Assembly (NCBI GenBank): GCA_945897515.1
Contig: CAMDFO010000002.1
Location: 52,348 to 116,347 of the forward strand
Reading direction: 5' to 3'
From: Rhodoplanes serenus
GTDB lineage: Bacteria > Pseudomonadota > Alphaproteobacteria > Rhizobiales > Xanthobacteraceae
DNA: 64,000 nt
The notes under the pieces were generated by a model. The model worked only from the letters and a program-made list of their open reading frames with translations, made no database searches and was not told the DNA's origin. Made by a program: the position numbers and the translations under genes. Positions within the stretch are counted from its first letter, which is position 1; the number at the start of each line of letters is the position of its first letter. Positions 10,338 through 20,100 of the stretch are shown piece after piece.

Positions 10338-10672
10338 GCGAACCTCCTCATCAAGAGAGGCGTGTCGCGTACTCCCCAGCCGCTGCCGCTCTCATCCACA
10401 TCGATCACATCACTCGGAAAATGAACGGAACAATGCGGAAAAGGTTCCTTTGCGGATTTTCTTGAAGTGTCAGATCGACGCGCGATTCACGTCGAAAATC
10501 GGCGGGAATCGGAGAGAAAAACTCCGAGCTTTGAGATTTTCGGTGCGGTATCCGACTCAGGGACACGGCACGATCACCAATTGTTCAATATGCGTGAAGG
10601 ACAACCCTACGGCTGCCGCAGACCGATGCAGCAGAGCCGCATCCGTTGCCGTCGCTAGCGACAGCAGTCGCG
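10338..10672. other. Intergenic region between the two tandem paralogues
   Basis: These 335 bp hold the upstream region of the gene ending at 9942. Short frames on the plus strand here lack ribosome sites and carry no recognisable protein. No RNA gene or strong hairpin was seen. Confidence 0.5.
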
Positions 10673-11056
10673 TCAGGTCTCGACTTCTTCGCTCTTCACA
10701 ATCGAGAAGAACGCCGCCGGCTGGATCGGCTGAAACCCCTGCGCGGTGGTGATGCCGAGCACCAGCACCCGGACGATGTGATACGTCCCCCTGGTGCTCT
10801 TGGCCTTCGAAAGCTCATGGCCTTGCACGTAGGCCATCGTGGCCCCGATGCAGGCGGTTGGATTTTTCTCTTCGGTGTTGACCTTGTTCATCGCGACGGT
10901 GAAGTCGCCGTCGAACACGGCGACGAACCGCTCCATCTGCCGTTGCGTGTCGCAGATGACAGTGGTTCCCATCTGAACATGGGCATTGGGATCGGCAGCA
11001 GCGGCCGGAGCAACGAGGAACAGGCCGAACAGGAGGACACGAAGTGCGCCGTTCAT
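10673..11056 (-). CDS. Exported conserved hypothetical protein, tandem paralogue B
   Basis: A 127-residue protein with signal peptide ending APAAA. It aligns along its length with paralogue A: ICDTQRQMERFVAVFDGD, VNTEEKNPTACIGATMAYV and IVRVLVLGITTAQGFQPI. Charge differs in the middle (ELSKAKSTRGTY versus ELGKASNKEGTF). It has its own GGAG ribosome site and a 335-bp gap to paralogue A, so each may have its own promoter. The compact size, signal peptide and conserved cysteine pair suggest a small periplasmic domain; function unknown. Confidence 0.75.
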   Translation of the reverse strand: MNGALRVLLFGLFLVAPAAAADPNAHVQMGTTVICDTQRQMERFVAVFDGDFTVAMNKVNTEEKNPTACIGATMAYVQGHELSKAKSTRGTYHIVRVLVLGITTAQGFQPIQPAAFFSIVKSEEVET

Positions 11057-11386
11057 GCGAATCTCCTCTCACGAGAAGCGTGTCGCGAACATCCGCATTC
11101 GCTTGGCCGCCCGTTGCTCCCTGTTAAATCAAATAGCGTGCCAAGACACGGAGTCGCGGTGGCATCATGCTCCGCCCAATCCCTTTAGCAATCGTTAACC
11201 ACCCGAAAAACTCAGACCGAATATGGAATCCTCGGCCCGCCCTCCCGCAAAAATTCGGTGGGTCGGCACCCCCTCGCCACGGACCGCAGGCCGGCCGAAT
11301 GGACCGGCAATCGCGCATAAAACGAATCAGTCGCTCCTGTGGCTGCCTTCAAAAGCGGCAGATCCCCGGACAGATTCGCCGCTTCC
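11057..11386. other. Intergenic region, no gene seen
   Basis: These 330 bp are the upstream region of paralogue B and the downstream region of the gene ending at 11387. The part near 11115-11140 is AT-richer and could hold a promoter. No protein, RNA gene or clear terminator can be supported. Confidence 0.45.
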
Positions 11387-11932
11387 TCAGATCTTACGGC
11401 TGTCGTAGGCCCAGTGCAGCAGCGCCTGGCGCTGGCGCGGACGGCAATGCGGATCGCCGGGCTCGCAGTTGCGGCGCACCTGCGCGACGTGGCGTCGGAT
11501 CGCCTTCCAGCGCTTGATCTGGCGGCGGTCCTCCTCCGGCATCCGTCTGCCGAGATAGTAGCGGCAGTACCACTGGAACCAGCCGCGCGGATCGTCGGAA
11601 TGAATCCATCCCTTGGCACGCCAGACCGACAGCGGCTGACTGGCGTTGACGCCAAAATAATTGAGCGCGCAGTCGCGGCGTTGCGGCGAAAGCCTGGCGC
11701 GCTTCCACCAACTCGCCGGAAACTCCTTGCGGCAGTCGGTCATGTACTTGCCGCAGAACACGCCAAGCGCGAGCATCTGTTGTGGGGTGAGCTCCGGCTT
11801 GAACTCGGGATCGAAGCTGCGGCCGATGGGCGCCACGAGCTCGTAGCGGTAGCGCTTCTGCATCCGGTCATTGACTGCGACGATTCGCTTTCGTCGAACG
11901 CTGCTGATTGTTGTTTTCTTTTTCGTCGCCAT
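11387..11932 (-). CDS. Conserved hypothetical basic protein
   Basis: The 181-residue protein starts MATKKKTTISSVRRKR and is rich in Arg, Lys and Trp. The region LTPQQMLALGVFCGKYMTDC, then WKRARLSPQRRDCALNYFGV and RGWFQWYCRYYLGRRM, looks like a compact helical domain with several aromatic residues; a Cys-rich tail (NCEPGDPHC) follows. The ATG at 11932 is preferred over 11938 because CGGGA sits seven bases before it. The basic N-terminus suggests nucleic-acid contact, but no family or function is recognised. Confidence 0.65.
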   Translation of the reverse strand: MATKKKTTISSVRRKRIVAVNDRMQKRYRYELVAPIGRSFDPEFKPELTPQQMLALGVFCGKYMTDCRKEFPASWWKRARLSPQRRDCALNYFGVNASQPLSVWRAKGWIHSDDPRGWFQWYCRYYLGRRMPEEDRRQIKRWKAIRRHVAQVRRNCEPGDPHCRPRQRQALLHWAYDSRKI

Positions 11933-12035
11933 CCGCATTCCCGGTCACTGCAATTGTCGGTAGTTTAGCCTTCACGGGCTATCTCTGACCGCAATGAGAC
12001 ACCTGGTTCCAAACCGGCCGCAAGGACAAAAAATC

Positions 12036-12500
12036 ATGAAGGCCGAAGACCCCGCAATGCAGAAGCCACCAAGCGCCGAACTCACCACGGCGCGGGCGAT
12101 GCAACGCGGCCTGCTGGGCCGGTGTCCGCATTGCGGCAGGGGCCGCATGTTCTCCGCCTTCCTCAAGGTCGCGGATCAATGCCCGGCCTGCGGCGAGGCT
12201 TTGCACCATCACCGCGCCGACGACTTCCCGGCCTACGTCGTGATCTTCATCGTCGGCCATATCATGGTGCCGCTGGTGCTGTCGGTGGAGACCCATTTCG
12301 CGCCGGCCTATTGGGTGCACATGGCACTGTGGCCGGCGTTGACGGTAGTGCTGACGCTTCTGCTGTTGCAGCCGGTGAAGGGCGCGATCGTCGCGCTGCA
12401 ATGGGCGGTCGGGATGCACGGCTTTGAGGATTCGAAGCGCGAGCGCGCGATGGCGGTGAGCCGCCTCACGCCCGCGGCGCGCGCCGACGACGTTCCATGA
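12036..12500 (+). CDS. DUF983 family zinc-ribbon membrane protein
   Basis: This 154-residue protein has the DUF983 signature: RCPHCGRGRMF and QCPACG near residues 28-58 form a four-cysteine zinc ribbon, followed by HHHRADDFPAY and two transmembrane helices (AYVVIFIVGHIMVPLVLS and the ALWPALTVVLTLLLL stretch). The family is common in Alphaproteobacteria and has no proven role. The start at 12036 has AAGGA nine bases upstream; the open frame begins at 11994. It stands alone in its orientation. Confidence 0.8.
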   Translation: MKAEDPAMQKPPSAELTTARAMQRGLLGRCPHCGRGRMFSAFLKVADQCPACGEALHHHRADDFPAYVVIFIVGHIMVPLVLSVETHFAPAYWVHMALWPALTVVLTLLLLQPVKGAIVALQWAVGMHGFEDSKRERAMAVSRLTPAARADDVP

Positions 12501-12691
12501 AAATCATTTCGACGGCGCCCACGATAGCGGCCGGCGCGTCGCGATAGGTCAGACAGGGAACGATATTAGCTCTCAGACTGTCCGGCGTGGGCGTTTCCTG
12601 TTTCTCTGGCGGCTGACGATCGCCGCGCGACTTGGCAAAACGCTGCAGGTCCACTGCGGCGCGTTGTAAAGCCGGAATGCCGCTGCTGTCC

Positions 12692-13051
12692 CTAAGGTTC
12701 CAACCGGAAGCCGTGCGCGGTCTTCACCCACATCGGGCTGGGATGGCGCTCCGCGAGCGCGGCCGCGAGATATGCCTCCGGCACGCGCAACGTGATCGGC
12801 CGAACCGGCGCACGCCGCGGCCGATACCAAACCACTTCGATCGGCGCGCTTTGGAGCAAAGGCCCCAGCGGAACGAACATCGTTCCGCCTGCCCAGTATC
12901 GCGGCGGCCGATGCGACAGCAGCGCGCGATAGAACGCCGCGCCGCGGTACGCCGCCGCCGATTTACCTGCGGCCGATGCCGGCAAGGGCGGCAACGCGGC
13001 GCCCAAGGCGAGCAGAACGGCAAGCGCCGCGATCCTGGTCCCGCTCTTCAT
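12692..13051 (-). CDS. Small exported hypothetical protein
   Basis: A 119-residue protein with signal peptide (cleavage near ASAAG) and a Pro/Arg-rich body with RPPRYWAGGTMFVPL and APIEVVWYRPRR. The start at 13051 has GGGAGAG just upstream; an open frame to 13180 lacks a better site. No family recognised. Confidence 0.6.
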   Translation of the reverse strand: MKSGTRIAALAVLLALGAALPPLPASAAGKSAAAYRGAAFYRALLSHRPPRYWAGGTMFVPLGPLLQSAPIEVVWYRPRRAPVRPITLRVPEAYLAAALAERHPSPMWVKTAHGFRLEP

Positions 13052-13133
13052 GCGCTCTCCCCACCATCCGGGATAGCGCCACGATCGCGGCGAGGTACCC
13101 GAATCCCTCCGCACCATCCTAGCAAGATTTCCG

Positions 13134-14087
13134 CTAGCCAATCCGGCGCGCGCTTTCGGCGGCGAACGCCGCAAGCCCATCCCGCGTGTTCACCGCCGGT
13201 GTCCAGCCGAGCTCACGCAGCCCTGGGGGCTCCGCAATCAGCGATCCCGCCAGCCGCTCATAGGCCTCGGTGCGGCCCGTCGCACGGAAGGCCGCCGCGA
13301 GCAGGGCCGCCGGCACAGGGATCAGGCCGGGACGACGGCCGAGGCCGGCACGCATCGCCGCGACCATCGCAGGCACGGTCAGCGGCTCGGGGTCGGCGAC
13401 CACGAACGGCCGCCGCAGCGTGCCCGGCGCCTTGAGCACCGTGTCGATCGCGGCAACCAGATTGTCGAGCGCCAGCAGCGAGCGCCGCGCCTTCAAGCCG
13501 CCGAGCGGCAGCGGCCACGGCGTGCGCGCGAGATCCGCGAGCCGCGCCATGTTGCCCTTCACGCCCGGCCCATAGACCAGCACCGGCCGCAGCGCGGCCC
13601 AGTCGAGGCCGAGCTGCGCCAAACCTTGCTCCGCTGCGAGTTTGGACCGGCCGTAGGCGTCATCAGGCCGCGGCTCCAGGTCCTCGGTGATGATTTCCTG
13701 AGCCGTGGCGCCGCACTGCGCCCGGATCGACGACATGAACACGAAGCGCCGCACGCCGGCGCGCTCGGCGGAACGCGCCAGCCCGACCGTCGCCTCGGTG
13801 TTGAGTGCGCGATAGTCATCCTCCGGCACGCCCGACATGGCGTGCGCAATGCCGGCAGAGTGGATCACGGCATCGGCGTCGGCGAGCGCGGCAGACATGT
13901 TCTGCGGCTGGCGCAGATCGCCCACCACAGCGCTCGCGGCTTCCAGCGGAACCTCGCTCGGGCGGCGCAGCAGCACGCGCACCCGGTAGCCGCGTTTGGG
14001 CAGTTCGCGCAGCAGATGCCGCCCGATGAAGCCGGTCGAGCCGGTGAGCGCAACGATGGGCCGGTCCGCAGAAGGCAAGGCAGTCAC
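13134..14087 (-). CDS. NAD-dependent epimerase/dehydratase (extended SDR)
   Basis: The 317-residue protein carries the Rossmann motif TGSTGFIGRHLL near residues 16-26, the acidic-binding segment VVGDLRQP, the serine site FMSSIRA and the catalytic YGRSK, so the YxxxK active site is intact. A YGPGVKGNM segment follows, as in UDP-glucose 4-epimerase-like and sugar-nucleotide dehydratase-like proteins. It starts with GTG at 14087. It is isolated from the glycan genes at 42-52 kb, so its sugar substrate, if it has one, cannot be inferred. Confidence 0.8.
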   Translation of the reverse strand: MTALPSADRPIVALTGSTGFIGRHLLRELPKRGYRVRVLLRRPSEVPLEAASAVVGDLRQPQNMSAALADADAVIHSAGIAHAMSGVPEDDYRALNTEATVGLARSAERAGVRRFVFMSSIRAQCGATAQEIITEDLEPRPDDAYGRSKLAAEQGLAQLGLDWAALRPVLVYGPGVKGNMARLADLARTPWPLPLGGLKARRSLLALDNLVAAIDTVLKAPGTLRRPFVVADPEPLTVPAMVAAMRAGLGRRPGLIPVPAALLAAAFRATGRTEAYERLAGSLIAEPPGLRELGWTPAVNTRDGLAAFAAESARRIG

Positions 14088-14198
14088 CGCCGATGAATCG
14101 GGGGCAGATTACCTCATCCGCGTTTCCTCACCTGAGATTTCTCATGCGCGTAAGGCGCTCGAAATGAGCCGGAACACTGCAGCTCTCCGGCGTGGCTT

Positions 14199-14639
14199 CT
14201 AGAGAAGCTCCGCGCTCCGGCAGCGCCTGACCATAGCAGCGAGCGGCTTCCCCTGGAGAAAGATCAGGTCGGACGAAAGCCCGCCATTACGGGAAATCCA
14301 GCGCCGCACTTTCGCAGGATAGACATCCATCAGCCGCTGGGTCTGCACCAGCGTGACGATCTCGTCGCTCGAACCATTGGTAGGCCGGGCCTGGTGAAAG
14401 CCGAGCAGCGCGTTCTCGGTCGCGCAAACGCGGTCCAGCGGCACGATCCCCAGCACCAGGGTGCACGCCGAGAAGCACAGGCCGTCGATGATGACGCGTT
14501 CGCCGGAATCGCGAACGCTCTGATAGCGGGCCATGTACTGGTTGATGGAGCCGCCTTCGTCGACTGTGATGCGAAGCTGGGCGGCGGCGGGCGACGACAC
14601 CAGCACGACGGCAAGAAAAAACAGGCTCCTCAGCTTCAT
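14199..14639 (-). CDS. Small periplasmic ClpP/crotonase-like protein (COG3904-type)
   Basis: A 146-residue exported protein (signal peptide ending PAAAQ). The segment RVIIDGLCFSACTLVLG fits the nucleophile turn of periplasmic ClpP-fold proteins, with Ser57 flanked by cysteines; HQARP further on is a candidate for the catalytic histidine region. Similar proteins are predicted peptidase-like but untested. AGAGGG precedes the ATG. It is shorter than full ClpP domains, so activity is uncertain. Confidence 0.6.
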   Translation of the reverse strand: MKLRSLFFLAVVLVSSPAAAQLRITVDEGGSINQYMARYQSVRDSGERVIIDGLCFSACTLVLGIVPLDRVCATENALLGFHQARPTNGSSDEIVTLVQTQRLMDVYPAKVRRWISRNGGLSSDLIFLQGKPLAAMVRRCRSAELL

Positions 14640-14767
14640 GGCGCACCCTCTGAATGACAGATGACGCCAGCAAAGCCGTTAGAGATTAATCGTCCGGTGA
14701 TGTTCGGAGCGAAATGCGAAGGAACCGGGCAAGGCTCCGGAAAGCCAAAGCAGCTTCGCCGATCCGC

Positions 14768-15349
14768 CTACTGGCACATCGCCCGGTTGATGAAGGTCTC
14801 GGTCGTGCATTCGGCTTCAGTGGGCTGCCGTCCAGAGACCCAGACCCGCGCCGGGCACTTCTGCGCCGACGTGAAATCCATGCTCTTACCGGTGGCGAAA
14901 CCCTTGCCGCGGCACAGCGTCTCGGCGGCGGTCTGGCAGTCCGGCGCGCCGTTGGGCGCGACCGGACAGGTCTGGCGGCCCTGGATCATGCGGGCATTCG
15001 GCAGCTTGGCGAGGCCGTCGACCGCGCTCCTGGTCGCCTCCGCCGCGCCCTTGCCGACCTCGGCTGCGGTATCGCCGATGGACTTGCCGGCGGTGGCGGC
15101 CTGCTGGTTGATCTGGTCGGCCCGTTCCTTGGCGCCGCGCATATGATCGTGGAAGTTCGCCGCACCCTGCTCGAACCAGCGGCCGATCGATTCCAGCACG
15201 CCCGGTTCGGACTGCGGGGCCTCGGGCTCCGCGGCGCGTTGCGCCAGTGCTCCATGCGGGCACAGCAACACCACCCCGGCAACAAGCCACGCGAACGCGG
15301 CGAAGCCGGTCCGGCGGGAAGAACGAATGTCGGTTCGTTGCGTGGCCAT
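14768..15349 (-). CDS. Exported conserved hypothetical protein with C-terminal Cys-rich domain
   Basis: This 193-residue protein has an N-terminal signal or anchor helix (about residues 17-37, ending ALAQ), an Ala/Glu-rich amphipathic middle (GKSIGDTAAEVGKGAAEATR) likely to be helical, and a C-terminal region with six cysteines (QTCPVAP, PDCQTAAETLCRG, KCPA, AECTTE, MCQ). The pattern suggests an extracytoplasmic disulfide-bonded domain. No function is recognised. Confidence 0.65.
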   Translation of the reverse strand: MATQRTDIRSSRRTGFAAFAWLVAGVVLLCPHGALAQRAAEPEAPQSEPGVLESIGRWFEQGAANFHDHMRGAKERADQINQQAATAGKSIGDTAAEVGKGAAEATRSAVDGLAKLPNARMIQGRQTCPVAPNGAPDCQTAAETLCRGKGFATGKSMDFTSAQKCPARVWVSGRQPTEAECTTETFINRAMCQ

Positions 15350-15470
15350 CGCGCCCTAGGGTCCAGACCGCCGAGGCAACCGTGCTATGCGGCGGAGTCG
15401 TGCTGCCGCTATTCGTGGACCGATTCTTGGGCCGCGGCATGGCAGAATTGAGGAACCCGACTCACAGGCC

Positions 15471-16052
15471 TCAAAACAAGTATAGCGCGCCGATGACCCC
15501 CGCGACGAGTACCACCGCGCTGATGCTGACCCAGAATCCCAGCCGCTCCTCGATGATAACGCGGGCCTGCGGACCGTACCGGCTCAGCAAAAATGCCAGC
15601 AAATAGAAGCGCGCGCCGCGGGCGACGAACGACAGCAGCACGAACATCACGAAGCTGTAGCCGGCGAACCCCGATGTGACTGTGACAATCTTGTAGGGTA
15701 TCGGGGTGACGCCCTTGAGCAGGATGATCCACGTGCCCCAGGCCGCATACGCCTCACGGAACGCCTCGACCTTCTCGCCGTAGCCGTACAGCGCGATCAG
15801 CCAGGCGCCGACCGAATCGTACAGCAACGCGCCGATCGCATAGCCCAGGATGCCGCCCGCGACCGACGTCAGCGTGCAGACATGGGCGTAGAACCACGCC
15901 TTATCCGGCCGCGCCAGCGACATCGGGATCAGCATGGTGTCGGGCGGAATCGGAAAGAACGAGCTCTCGATGAACGAGATGAATCCCATCAGCCAGGTGG
16001 CGTAGGGACGGCTGGCGGCGTCGATGCACCGATCGTAAAGGCGGCGAAGCAT
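15471..16052 (-). CDS. YqaA/DedA-type (VTT domain) inner-membrane protein
   Basis: The 193-residue protein has four to five transmembrane segments and the family marks ESSFFPIPPDTMLIPM and KGVTPIPYKIVTVTSGFAGY, the re-entrant loop region of VTT/SNARE-associated proteins. Family members move or flip lipids or affect membrane homeostasis. The short length and the position of these motifs match YqaA rather than full DedA. It follows hisE on the same strand with 58 bp between. No ribosome site is obvious before the ATG. Confidence 0.75.
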   Translation of the reverse strand: MLRRLYDRCIDAASRPYATWLMGFISFIESSFFPIPPDTMLIPMSLARPDKAWFYAHVCTLTSVAGGILGYAIGALLYDSVGAWLIALYGYGEKVEAFREAYAAWGTWIILLKGVTPIPYKIVTVTSGFAGYSFVMFVLLSFVARGARFYLLAFLLSRYGPQARVIIEERLGFWVSISAVVLVAGVIGALYLF

Positions 16053-16110
16053 GTGGGGCGTTGCTTAGCGGTGGTAGGCCGGCTTGTCCAACCGCGTCAT
16101 TGCAGCGCGG

Positions 16111-16503
16111 TCAGCGGCGCTTGCGCGTGCGGCGGCTGTCGAGCAGCACCACCTTGCGGCGCGAATTGGGTTCGGTGGTCACACCGTTCTTCGGCAGCTT
16201 CTCGGCAATGCCGAACAGGCGCTCGCGCCGTTTCATTTCGGCCCAGACCTCTTCGGGCCTTATCCCGGCCGACGCCCAAAGGACGGTGAGATTGTAAAGC
16301 AAGTCGGCGCTTTCCCGCACCACCGCGTCGTGCTCGCCGTTCATGGCGTCGATCACGACCTCGACCGCCTCCTCGGCAAGCTTCTTGGCGATCTTGCCGC
16401 GGCCGGAGCGCAGCAGCCGGGCCGTGCGCGACACCGTGGGATCGGCGTCCTTGGCCGCAATAACCTGATCGTAGAGCCGCCCCAGCGAATCAGTCATGCC
16501 CAT
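16111..16503 (-). CDS. hisE: Phosphoribosyl-ATP diphosphatase
   Basis: The 130-residue protein hydrolyses phosphoribosyl-ATP to phosphoribosyl-AMP, the second step of histidine synthesis. The all-alpha NTP pyrophosphohydrolase motifs are present: GKIAKKLAEEAVEVVIDA and ESADLLYNLTVLWAS, with the metal-binding EE and E..D residues. A basic tail of about 25 residues (ending RRTRKRR) extends past the core. The start could be the ATG at 16503 or 16497; a longer frame to 16596 has no support. No other his gene is nearby. Confidence 0.85.
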   Translation of the reverse strand: MGMTDSLGRLYDQVIAAKDADPTVSRTARLLRSGRGKIAKKLAEEAVEVVIDAMNGEHDAVVRESADLLYNLTVLWASAGIRPEEVWAEMKRRERLFGIAEKLPKNGVTTEPNSRRKVVLLDSRRTRKRR

Positions 16504-16564
16504 CACACATACACCGGTATGCGTCGCCTGTCGGTTAACACCGTCGCTGCGGCGCAAAAGAAAA

Positions 16565-16585
16565 GGCGCCGCGAGCGGCGGCGCC
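16565..16585 (-). terminator. Rho-independent terminator of the gene ending at 16627
   Basis: GGCGCCGC (16565-16572) and GCGGCGCC (16578-16585) form an 8-bp stem with a 5-base loop. On the minus strand it is followed by TTTTCTTTT. Confidence 0.75.
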
Positions 16586-16626
16586 AAGTCTCTCAAGCGG
16601 CTGGATGCACCGTTTGCGGGCGATGC

Positions 16627-16977
16627 TTACCAGCGATACCCGTAGTGCGGCCGGCCGTAGTAATAACCGGGAGGCGGGCCATAGCCGTAGCCGGGGTGGC
16701 CGTAATACCCGTAGCTGTCGCGATGCGCATTGGCGGCCGCGATGCCTGCGATGGCGCCGAAGATGCCAAGCACGGCGCCAGCCGCCGCCCGGTTGCCGTG
16801 GCCTCCGTGAGCGCGATGGCGCCGGCGCTGCGAACTCACCTCGATATCGCCCGCGGTCGCGACATCCGTAGGGCTCTTCGCGACAGGAGTCGCCGCCGCG
16901 GGAGCGAAGCTCGCCGAAGTCAGCGCAATCGCTGCGGCCGCTGCAGCAGCAATGGCGCGATTGCATCTGGTGTTCAT
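16627..16977 (-). CDS. Small exported Gly/Tyr-rich protein
   Basis: A 116-residue protein with an Ala-rich signal peptide, a His/Arg stretch (QRRRHRAHGGHG), a hydrophobic glycine-zipper-like helix (AGAVLGIFGAIAGIAAA) and a Gly/Tyr/Pro tail (YYGHPGYGYGPPPGYYYG). Such tails are common in rhizobial envelope proteins of unknown role. The ATG at 16977 has GAAGGG upstream. A good terminator follows, so it is likely expressed alone. Confidence 0.65.
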   Translation of the reverse strand: MNTRCNRAIAAAAAAAIALTSASFAPAAATPVAKSPTDVATAGDIEVSSQRRRHRAHGGHGNRAAAGAVLGIFGAIAGIAAANAHRDSYGYYGHPGYGYGPPPGYYYGRPHYGYRW

Positions 16978-17136
16978 GTTGCACCCTTCTTTCATCAAAC
17001 GCCCCGGTGGGGGCTCAAGTAGCTAACCGATGATGTAGGGACGCGTTCCGGCGAAATGACGCCGTGTCGTATGATGTTTTGGTAATGTAGAGGAACAAAC
17101 GTTCAGAAAACTTTTCGTGTTGCGACGATAAACTCG

Positions 17137-20100
17137 TCACTCCTCGGTGCTCAGCAGCGTGGCGTTGCCGCCCGCCGCCGCGGTGTTGATCGTCACGGTC
17201 TGCTCCGTCACGAAGCGCTTGAGATAGTTCGGTCCGCCCGCCTTCGGACCGGTGCCGGAAAGCCCGCTGCCGCCGAACGGCTGCGTGCCTACAACCGCCC
17301 CGATGATGTTGCGGTTGACGTAGACGTTGCCGTTCGGGAGCCGTGCGACGATTTTTTCCACTGTCGTATCGATGCGCGAATGAATGCCGAGCGTCAGCCC
17401 GGTGCCGTTGCCGGCGATCTCGTCGAGCAGCACATCGAATTCGCCGGCGCGCCAGCGCACCACATGCAGCACCGGACCAAACACCTCTTCCTTCAGATCG
17501 CGCGCGCGGTCGAGTTCGACGATGGCGGGCGGCACGAACAGTCCGCGCGGCGGCAGGGCCCTGCCGTCGTCCCAGCGAAACAGGATGCGGCCCTGCCCGG
17601 CCATATCGGCAATCCAGCCGTCGAGCCGGTCTTTGGCCTCCCGGTCGATCACCGGCCCGACATGCGTGGCCGGATCGCCCGGATCGCCCAGCACAAGTTC
17701 GCGCGCCGCGCCCGCAATCATCTCGATCATGCGGTCGGCGACATCCTCCTGCACGCACAGCAGCCGCAGCGCCGAGCAGCGCTGCCCGGCCGAGCGGAAG
17801 GCCGATGCGACCACGTCGTCGGTGACCTGCTCGGGCAGCGCCGTGGCGTCCACGATCATGGCGTTGATGCCGCCGGTCTCCGCGATCAGCGGCACGATCG
17901 GGCCGTCTTTTTTCGCCAGCGCGCGGTTGATGAGACGGCCGACCTCGGTCGACCCGGTGAACGCGACCCCGGCCACGCGGCGGTCGGCGACCAGCGCGGC
18001 TCCCACTTTGCCATCGCCCGGAACCAGATGCAGCGCGCTTTCCGGCACGCCGGCCTGATGGAAGAGGCGCACCGCCTCGGCGGCGATCAGCGGCGTCTGC
18101 TCTGCGGGCTTGGCAACCACCGCATTGCCTGCGATCAGCGCGGCGCTCACCTGTCCCAGAAAGATTGCCAGGGGAAAATTCCACGGGCTGATGCAGACGA
18201 ACACGCCGCGCCCGCGAGAATGCAATTCGTTGGATTCGCCGGTCGGGCCCGGCATCGGCTGCGGCATCAGGGTGCGCCGCGCCTCGGCGGCGTAGTAGCG
18301 GCAATAGTCGATCGCCTCGCGCACCTCGGAGACGGCGTCGTCCAGGGTCTTGCCGCCTTCGCGGTGCAGGAGCGCGATCAGCCCGCCGCGCCCGGCCTCC
18401 AGCAGGTCCGCCATGCGTTCCAGCGCCAAGGCGCGGCGCTCGACCGACGTTACGGCCCAGGCCGCAAAGCCGGCTTCCGCAGCCGCCATCGCCGCGACGG
18501 CGATCGCCTCGTCGCCCTCGATTACGTTACCGACGATTTCACCATCGACCGGTGAGATCACCGGCCGCGATGCACCTCGCAACGGCACCCCATCCAGCAG
18601 CGGCGCAGCCAGCGCCTTGTCGGGCCTGCCGCGTTTGACCTCGGCCATCAGCGATTGCAGGGCCACGCGGTCGCCGAACTCTACGCCCGACGAGTTCAGC
18701 CGCGCCGGCCGGTAGAGATCGCGCGGCAGCGGAATGTGCGCATTGCGCGCGTGTGCGGCATCGCCGACCCAGGCCTGCGGCCGTTTCAGGATCGCCTCGA
18801 TCGGCACCCGCGGATCGGCGGCCACCGCCACGAACGACGAGTTCGCGCCATTCTCCAGCAGGCGTCGCACCAGATAGGCCAACAGTTCCCGGTGGCTGCC
18901 GACCGGCGCATAGACCCGGCAAGCAGCGCCCGGCACCTCCGCGAGCAGCGCCTCGTACAGCACCTCGCCCATGCCGTGCAGCCGCTGGAATTCGTAGCCT
19001 TCGGCGCCGCCCGCCTCCTCGATCACGCTTGCGACAGTGAGCGCGTTGTGGGTGGCGAACTGCGGATAGAGCCGCGGCCGCGCGGCCAGCAGCTTGCGCA
19101 TGCAGCCCATGAAGCTCAGGTCGGTCATCGGCTTGCGCGTGAACACCGGATAATCGGTTAGGCCGCGCTCCTGCGCGCGTTTGACCTCGGTGTCCCAGTA
19201 CGCGCCCTTGACCAGCCGCACCATCAGACGGCGGTCCAGCGCCGACGCAACGTCCACCAGCCAATCGATCACCGCCGGCGCGCGCTTCTGATAGGCTTGC
19301 ACGGCGAGCCCGAAACCGTCCCAGCCGGCGAGCGATGGGTCGGCCAGCACCTGGCCGATGATGTCGAGCGACAGTTCGAGCCGGTCGGCCTCCTCGGCAT
19401 CGACGGTGAAGTTGAGGTCGTGCGACTTGGCCATGCGCGCGAGCTCCAGCACGCGGGGGGTCAGTTCGGCGAACACGCGTTCGCGCGACACCGCCTCGTA
19501 GCGCGGATGCAGCGCCGAGAGCTTGACTGAAATCCCCGGCCGCGCCGGCAATGGTGCATTGCCGGCACGCTTGCCAATCGCCTCGATCGCATCGGCGTAG
19601 GCCTGGAAATAGCGTTCGGCGTCGGCCGCGGTCCGTGCGCCCTCGCCCAGCATGTCGAACGAGTAGCGGAATTCGCGATGCGAACCGGCACGGCCGAGTG
19701 CTTCGTCGATGGTTTGCCCAAGCACGAAATGCGAGCCGAGCAGACGCATCGCCTGCCGGGTGGCCAGCCGCACGGTCGGCACGCCGAGCCGTTTGACGAC
19801 GCTTTCGACGATGTTCTCCGGCGTCTCGCCCGGCTGGATGACGCGGGCGGTGAGACCAAGCGTCCAGGCCGAGGCGGACACCAGCAGCCCGCCTGACGGC
19901 TCGGTCCGGGTCCAGTCGCCCGCCGCTAGCTTGTCCTCGATCAGCCGGTCGGCGGTCTCGGCGTCCGGCACCCGCAGCAGCGCCTCGGCCAGCACCATGA
20001 GCGCCAGCCCCTCCTTGGTGGAGAGCGAATAGGCATGAAGAAAGTCCTCGATCCCGCCCAGGCCGCCGGCTCCGGACCGGATGGTCTCGACCAGACGCCG

